DNA of 10,197 bases, from the NCBI GenBank assembly GCA_003023125.1, contig PXSY01000102.1, positions 1 to 10,197 of the forward strand, written 5' to 3'. The notes beneath the pieces were generated by a model. The model made no database searches and was not told the DNA's origin. It saw only the letters and a program-made list of their open reading frames with translations. Each line of letters begins with the position of its first letter. Positions within the stretch are counted from its first letter, which is position 1. Both the position numbers and the translations under genes were made by a program. Below are positions 7,211 through 10,197 of this stretch, one piece after another. The stretch comes from Bacteroidetes bacterium QH_10_64_19 (GTDB lineage: Bacteria > Bacteroidota > Rhodothermia > Rhodothermales > Salinibacteraceae).

Positions 7211-7216
7211 TCAGAA

Positions 7217-7726
7217 CTATTCAAATCGGCGCTGAGCGAGCAGAACGGCCCCTACCGTGGCGGCGAGCAGCAAAATGCCCGCAACCTCCAGGTGGATGGC
7301 GTATCGGGTAAAGAGAATCTCCCCCAACGTGGCGGCACTGCCGACCTCGGCTGCCGTCTCGCCGCCCACAGGTTCGACCCCGAGGTCAAACTCCAGCGCC
7401 ACCACGTACAGCAGCTGGCTGAGAAGCACGAGGCCCACCGTGAACCCGCCGACCGCCGTCCACTCGATTTCTTCGAGCTTCGGGAGGGCCGAGAGGTTGA
7501 GAAGCATGATGACGAACAAAAACAGCACCATGATGGCCCCGGCATAGACGAGAATCTGAATGACCCCGATGAACGAGGCATTCAGGGTGAGATAGAGCCC
7601 GGCGATGCAGAACAGATTAAGCACCAACCACAGTGCACTCGCCACGGGATTCCGGGCGATGAGCATGCCGAGAGCAGCGGCCACCGCCACCGTCGCAAAT
7701 AGAAAAAACATGGAGGGTGCAGCCAT
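7217..7726 (-). CDS. nuoJ: NADH-quinone oxidoreductase subunit J
   Basis: Membrane subunit of complex I next to NuoK and NuoA, homologous to mitochondrial ND6; its third helix shapes the coupling between quinone reduction and pumping. The product is 169 residues from ATG 7726, with about five hydrophobic helices. The family hallmark is clear: residues 53-77 contain IGVIQILVYAGAIMVLFLF and then VIMLLN, including Tyr61 (E. coli Tyr59 region). The helix 4-5 loop carries several acidic residues (EFDLGVEPVGGETAAE). The open frame extends upstream to 7846, but those 40 residues have no family counterpart, so ATG 7726 is chosen (ATG 7711 is also possible). No Shine-Dalgarno is visible. It is the first nuo gene on this strand: about 500 bases separate it from ppx, so a promoter for the cluster probably lies in that gap. 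nuoI is not adjacent. Confidence 0.95.
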   Translation of the reverse strand: MAAPSMFFLFATVAVAAALGMLIARNPVASALWLVLNLFCIAGLYLTLNASFIGVIQILVYAGAIMVLFLFVIMLLNLSALPKLEEIEWTAVGGFTVGLVLLSQLLYVVALEFDLGVEPVGGETAAEVGSAATLGEILFTRYAIHLEVAGILLLAATVGAVLLAQRRFE

Positions 7727-8231
7727 AAACCCAAGCGGCGTCGCAGGAAAAGTCGGGAGGATGCGAAAATCGAGATGCCAGCAGACTGACAACCGATCAG
7801 CATCTCGGACCGGCACCAGTCGGCGCAATTGCGGACTCCAGTGCATGCTGGGAGCCGTGTCGCCCCTCGTCGTTCCGAATCAATTCAGGGCAAGGAGTCC
7901 AGGTTGAATAAGCCCCAGATCGGAGGCCGGTGCTACCGTGAAGCCCAACCCGTGCGTAGTCCGAGCGGGTAAAATTCCGTCGCCTATCGGATCTGCCCGA
8001 CTCGACGAAGGCCGGTAGACCCGCACAAAAGGCGCGGGGTGCAGGGGATTCACAACGAGCAAAGTAACGCGCCACCGACGTAGGGGCAAGATTCGGGGCG
8101 GTTAATCGTGCATGAATTGAAATATCTCCCCGATCGGAACCGTCATCGCCACTTTTCCGGGATGTCTGGCATGGAAGGACGAACGCCTCTTGCTCCAACC
8201 GGAAACCCGTGGGATAACAGTTGACGCTGCA
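7727..8231. other. 505-bp intergenic region between ppx and nuoJ
   Basis: I see no recognisable gene, tRNA or known riboswitch here. Minus-strand frames of 69 and 133 codons exist (7880-8089; 7797-8198) but resemble no family, and the longer one overlaps the first in another frame, as expected by chance in GC-rich DNA. The patch 8101-8130 (GTTAATCG...GAATTGAAATATC) appears the AT-richest part and is the most likely place for a promoter driving the nuo cluster. The stretch could also be a long 5' leader or an eroded gene. Confidence 0.5.
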
Positions 8232-9905
8232 CTATCCTTCCGTTCGCGCCGGGCGGCCGTTCATAGAAGGAACCTCGCCGTTGGCATCAGCAGAAATCTC
8301 CGTGGGCTCGACGTGCAAGGACCGGCCGAACGCCGCTTCGAAGAGACCGCTCTGCTCCTGCGCGGCCCACACCTCCAGCTGCGGATCCCCCTTCGTGGAC
8401 AGAAAGAGGTGGAGGGCCGTCTCGCTCAGCCGCGCCCGCAGGGCCACGACATTCTGAAAATGACTCCGATCCAGCCCCTCCGCCACACGTAGCAGCCCGG
8501 CCAACTGGCGCACCCGTTGTTGGTGGGCCGACGACACGCGCCCAAAATACTCGTGGGACGGGTCCGGGTAGGGACCGCGATGGTAGTGGGCCGCTAGAGC
8601 CATGATCATCACTTCCTCAGGCTGAAACCCTTGAAGATCCGCGTGCTCGATGAGGTAGCGGGAGTGTTCGTTGTGCTCGTCGTGCGTAATCAGATAGCCC
8701 AGATCGTGGAGAAGGGCGGCGTATTCCAGCAGCTCCGCGTCGCCATCCGGCCCGTCGTACAGCGGACCGCAGACATCGAACAGGAAGGTCGCCGTAGCCG
8801 CGACGTGCTGCGCGTGATTTTCCTCCCACTGGAACCGGTATGCCATCTCGTGCACGCTTCGCCGCCGGGGGTCCCGAAACGACGCCACCTGTCGGAGCCG
8901 GCCGTAGTTCGTGTCGATGAAGTGAACGACCATGCCCTCCCGAAGCGCATTGGGCGACACCGTGATCGACTGCATGGATGGAAGCCCCGCACAGATCGTA
9001 TCGAGCAGTACGGCCCCCGCCCCGATCTGATCGACCCGCCTCGGCTCGATGGCCGAATGTGCCTCACGTTCGGGGGCGGAGGCCTGCATGACCCATCGGA
9101 GGGCCGTCCGCACGTTTTCGACCGAAAACGCCTGCTGGAAGACCGATCGGCCTGAATCCCCAAACTCTTGTCGAGCCATCCGGGCAAGGCTTTTCATGGT
9201 GCCCGACGACCCGACGATTGTGTTGACGCCGTACTCCCGACAGGCCGCCAGCACGTCTGCGAGAGCATCTTTGAAATGGGCCCGCAACTGCGCCTGCTCG
9301 TCTTCCGACATCGGGTCCGTCGAGACGAAGCGTTCGGTCATGCGGGCCGCCCCAAGCTTCAGGCTGACGCTGAACACGTCCGTGTCGTTGTCCACGACGA
9401 TAAACTCGACGGAGCCGCCGCCGATGTCCACGAGCAGACTCGGCTCGGCGAACTGCTCAGTCCGGCTGACGCCCTGAAAAATGAGCTGCGCTTCTCGCTG
9501 GCCGCTGATGGGCCGAATCCGAAGATCCAACTGTTCGCGGGCCCGCTGGATAAAGGCCCCTCCATTTACCGCTTCCCGGATGGCACTGGTGGCAAAGGAG
9601 AGATGCTCGCGTACGTCCCGTCCTTCAGCGAGCAGCTTGATGCGCTCAAGGGCCTGGATGCCCCGATCCATCGCCGCCTCCGGGAGCCGGTTGGCGTCGA
9701 GCCCGTGCTGCCCGAGCCGCACCATCTCTTTCAGGCGGTCGACCACCTGGTAGCTGCCATTCGGATGGGCATCGACGATGATTGCGTGAAACGAGTTGGT
9801 CCCCAGATCAATGACGCAGACGCGGACCGGGGAGGCCGTGCCGCCGGTCCGATAGGTCGTTTCCGGGACCAGCGTGCAGGCGGCGCGCTCAAATGGAAAG
9901 GACAT
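8232..9905 (-). CDS. ppx: exopolyphosphatase / guanosine pentaphosphatase family phosphatase with HD domain
   Basis: Ppx/GppA family enzyme, which removes terminal phosphate from inorganic polyphosphate or converts pppGpp to ppGpp. The product is 557 residues (E. coli Ppx 513). The N-terminal ASKHA-fold phosphatase module spans about residues 27-330: VCVIDLGTNSFHAIIVD (29-45, first phosphate loop), SFATSAIREAVNG with the likely catalytic Glu111, DIGGGSVEF (160-168), VGSSGT (231-236) and SPNALREGMV (317-326). A C-terminal HD-type domain follows (about 350-510), with His367, His400-Asp401 in ALLHDLGYLITHDEHNEHS and His440/His442. A 26-residue N-terminal extension and a hydrophilic tail are unusual but unremarkable. 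The start is ATG 9905, without a Shine-Dalgarno. Sequence alone does not separate Ppx from GppA activity. It is on the same strand as the nuo genes but 505 bases upstream of them, so it is probably a separate unit. No polyphosphate kinase gene is in the window. Confidence 0.93.
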   Translation of the reverse strand: MSFPFERAACTLVPETTYRTGGTASPVRVCVIDLGTNSFHAIIVDAHPNGSYQVVDRLKEMVRLGQHGLDANRLPEAAMDRGIQALERIKLLAEGRDVREHLSFATSAIREAVNGGAFIQRAREQLDLRIRPISGQREAQLIFQGVSRTEQFAEPSLLVDIGGGSVEFIVVDNDTDVFSVSLKLGAARMTERFVSTDPMSEDEQAQLRAHFKDALADVLAACREYGVNTIVGSSGTMKSLARMARQEFGDSGRSVFQQAFSVENVRTALRWVMQASAPEREAHSAIEPRRVDQIGAGAVLLDTICAGLPSMQSITVSPNALREGMVVHFIDTNYGRLRQVASFRDPRRRSVHEMAYRFQWEENHAQHVAATATFLFDVCGPLYDGPDGDAELLEYAALLHDLGYLITHDEHNEHSRYLIEHADLQGFQPEEVMIMALAAHYHRGPYPDPSHEYFGRVSSAHQQRVRQLAGLLRVAEGLDRSHFQNVVALRARLSETALHLFLSTKGDPQLEVWAAQEQSGLFEAAFGRSLHVEPTEISADANGEVPSMNGRPARTEG

Positions 9906-10046
9906 GAAGACAGGCGTTGGTGGGATCGTGACACGGCGTCCAGATGATCACCCGTCCCCCACTTGGCTGGATAACAACAGGGACGTTCACACCGATAACT
10001 GATAGGGGGGGCGTCTGATTCATCTCTCGATCCGACCTCGGCACGG

Positions 10047-10080
10047 GGTGGACCTCCGCGGAGGCTCGGGTCGATCCACC
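10047..10080. repeat. nested palindrome upstream of ppx
   Basis: CCTCCGCGGAGG at 10053-10064 is a perfect 12-bp palindrome. It is enclosed by GGTGGA (10047-10052) and TCCACC (10075-10080), which are reverse complements. TCGATCC also occurs twice as a direct repeat (10027-10033 and 10071-10077). The set could be a dyad operator, or a hairpin ending the upstream minus-strand transcript, though no T-run follows. Confidence 0.5.
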
Positions 10081-10145
10081 GGGGCAACGGCACGCTACTC
10101 AGCAGCCAGCACCCCGCGGCTGTCCTCCACCAGCGAAATGAAGCC

Positions 10146-10161
10146 CGCGCGGAATCGCGCG
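10146..10161. repeat. CGCGCG hairpin near the right edge
   Basis: CGCGCG-GAAT-CGCGCG makes a strong 6-bp stem with a 4-nt loop. No T-run follows it on either strand within a few bases, so it is not a standard terminator. In CG-rich DNA such a motif may be chance. Confidence 0.35.
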
Positions 10162-10197
10162 AAAACAGTCCACAAACGAACTCACAATCGGTATTAC

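Larger units (their letters stand above)
9906..10197. other. region upstream of ppx, no clear gene
   Basis: No convincing complete gene. It should hold the ppx promoter, but I find no clear box. At the right edge two minus-strand frames run in: one is open from the edge to a TGA at 10099-10101 (32 codons), and another ends at TAG 10095-10097 with a protein-like tail (RAGFISLVEDSRGVLAAE) but has an in-frame TGA at 10182-10184 only 28 codons earlier. One of them may be the eroded or partial 3' end of the upstream neighbour. Confidence 0.4.

Noticed and set aside
7764..7792. TTGTCA and TTTTCG, 17 bases apart on the minus strand, as a promoter for nuoJ
   Set aside because: The -35-like box is good but the -10-like box matches the consensus at only two positions, and it is not a clear Bacteroidota TAnnTTTG either.
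7727..7846. 40-residue N-terminal extension of NuoJ
   Set aside because: It contains no hydrophobic helix or family similarity; NuoJ proteins begin at the helix following ATG 7726.
7797..8198. 133-codon minus-strand frame upstream of nuoJ
   Set aside because: No family resemblance, runs into the out-of-family extension upstream of nuoJ, and overlaps another frame of similar quality; treated as chance.
1..10197. Undescribed defence or mobile system
   Set aside because: No nuclease, transposase, integrase, reverse transcriptase or toxin-antitoxin motifs were seen on either strand; the content is respiratory and phosphate metabolism genes plus local debris.

Overview
The window is GC-rich chromosomal DNA. 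It looks like a member of the Rhodothermota, near Salinibacter or Rhodothermus. Three things suggest this: a pterin-4a-carbinolamine dehydratase gene sits inside the complex I membrane-arm cluster (an arrangement I recall being reported for Rhodothermus marinus), most starts lack a Shine-Dalgarno sequence, and some proteins have acidic stretches. The assignment is an inference, because no rRNA or marker search was possible.

Layout. Every convincing intact gene is on the minus strand, so the window reads right to left. From the right edge: about 290 bp with palindromes but no clear gene; an exopolyphosphatase/GppA-type phosphatase with an HD domain (8232-9905); about 500 bp with no recognisable gene; then the complex I membrane-arm genes nuoJ (7217-7726), nuoK (6770-7075), nuoL (4805-6705, broken), nuoM (2975-4609), a pterin carbinolamine dehydratase gene (2593-2883), nuoN (1017-2516), and a small PH-like/SHOCT-like protein (414-992). 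The left 400 bp on the plus strand holds gene debris: a possible C-terminal tail and a chimera of the first part of a Ser/Thr protein kinase fused, out of frame, to the end of a histidine-kinase PAS domain.

How the genes work together. NuoJ, K, L, M and N are the proton-translocating membrane subunits of NADH:quinone oxidoreductase. L, M and N are the three antiporter-like subunits; J and K carry part of the proton and quinone-coupling path. The genes for the peripheral arm and for NuoA/H (nuoA-I) are not in the window. The dehydratase recycles the 4a-hydroxy pterin made by aromatic amino acid hydroxylases. Its place between nuoM and nuoN implies co-transcription, but a link to complex I is unproven.

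Main oddities: (1) nuoL has lost a block of conserved codons and shifts frame near 5353, so as given it cannot make a normal NuoL; (2) the kinase/PAS chimera at 125-378; (3) the dehydratase gene inside the nuo cluster; (4) a 7-bp-period repeat, with inverted arms, in the nuoL-nuoM spacer; (5) unusually long spacers in the nuo cluster. I did not find a defence system, CRISPR array, insertion sequence, tRNA or rRNA.
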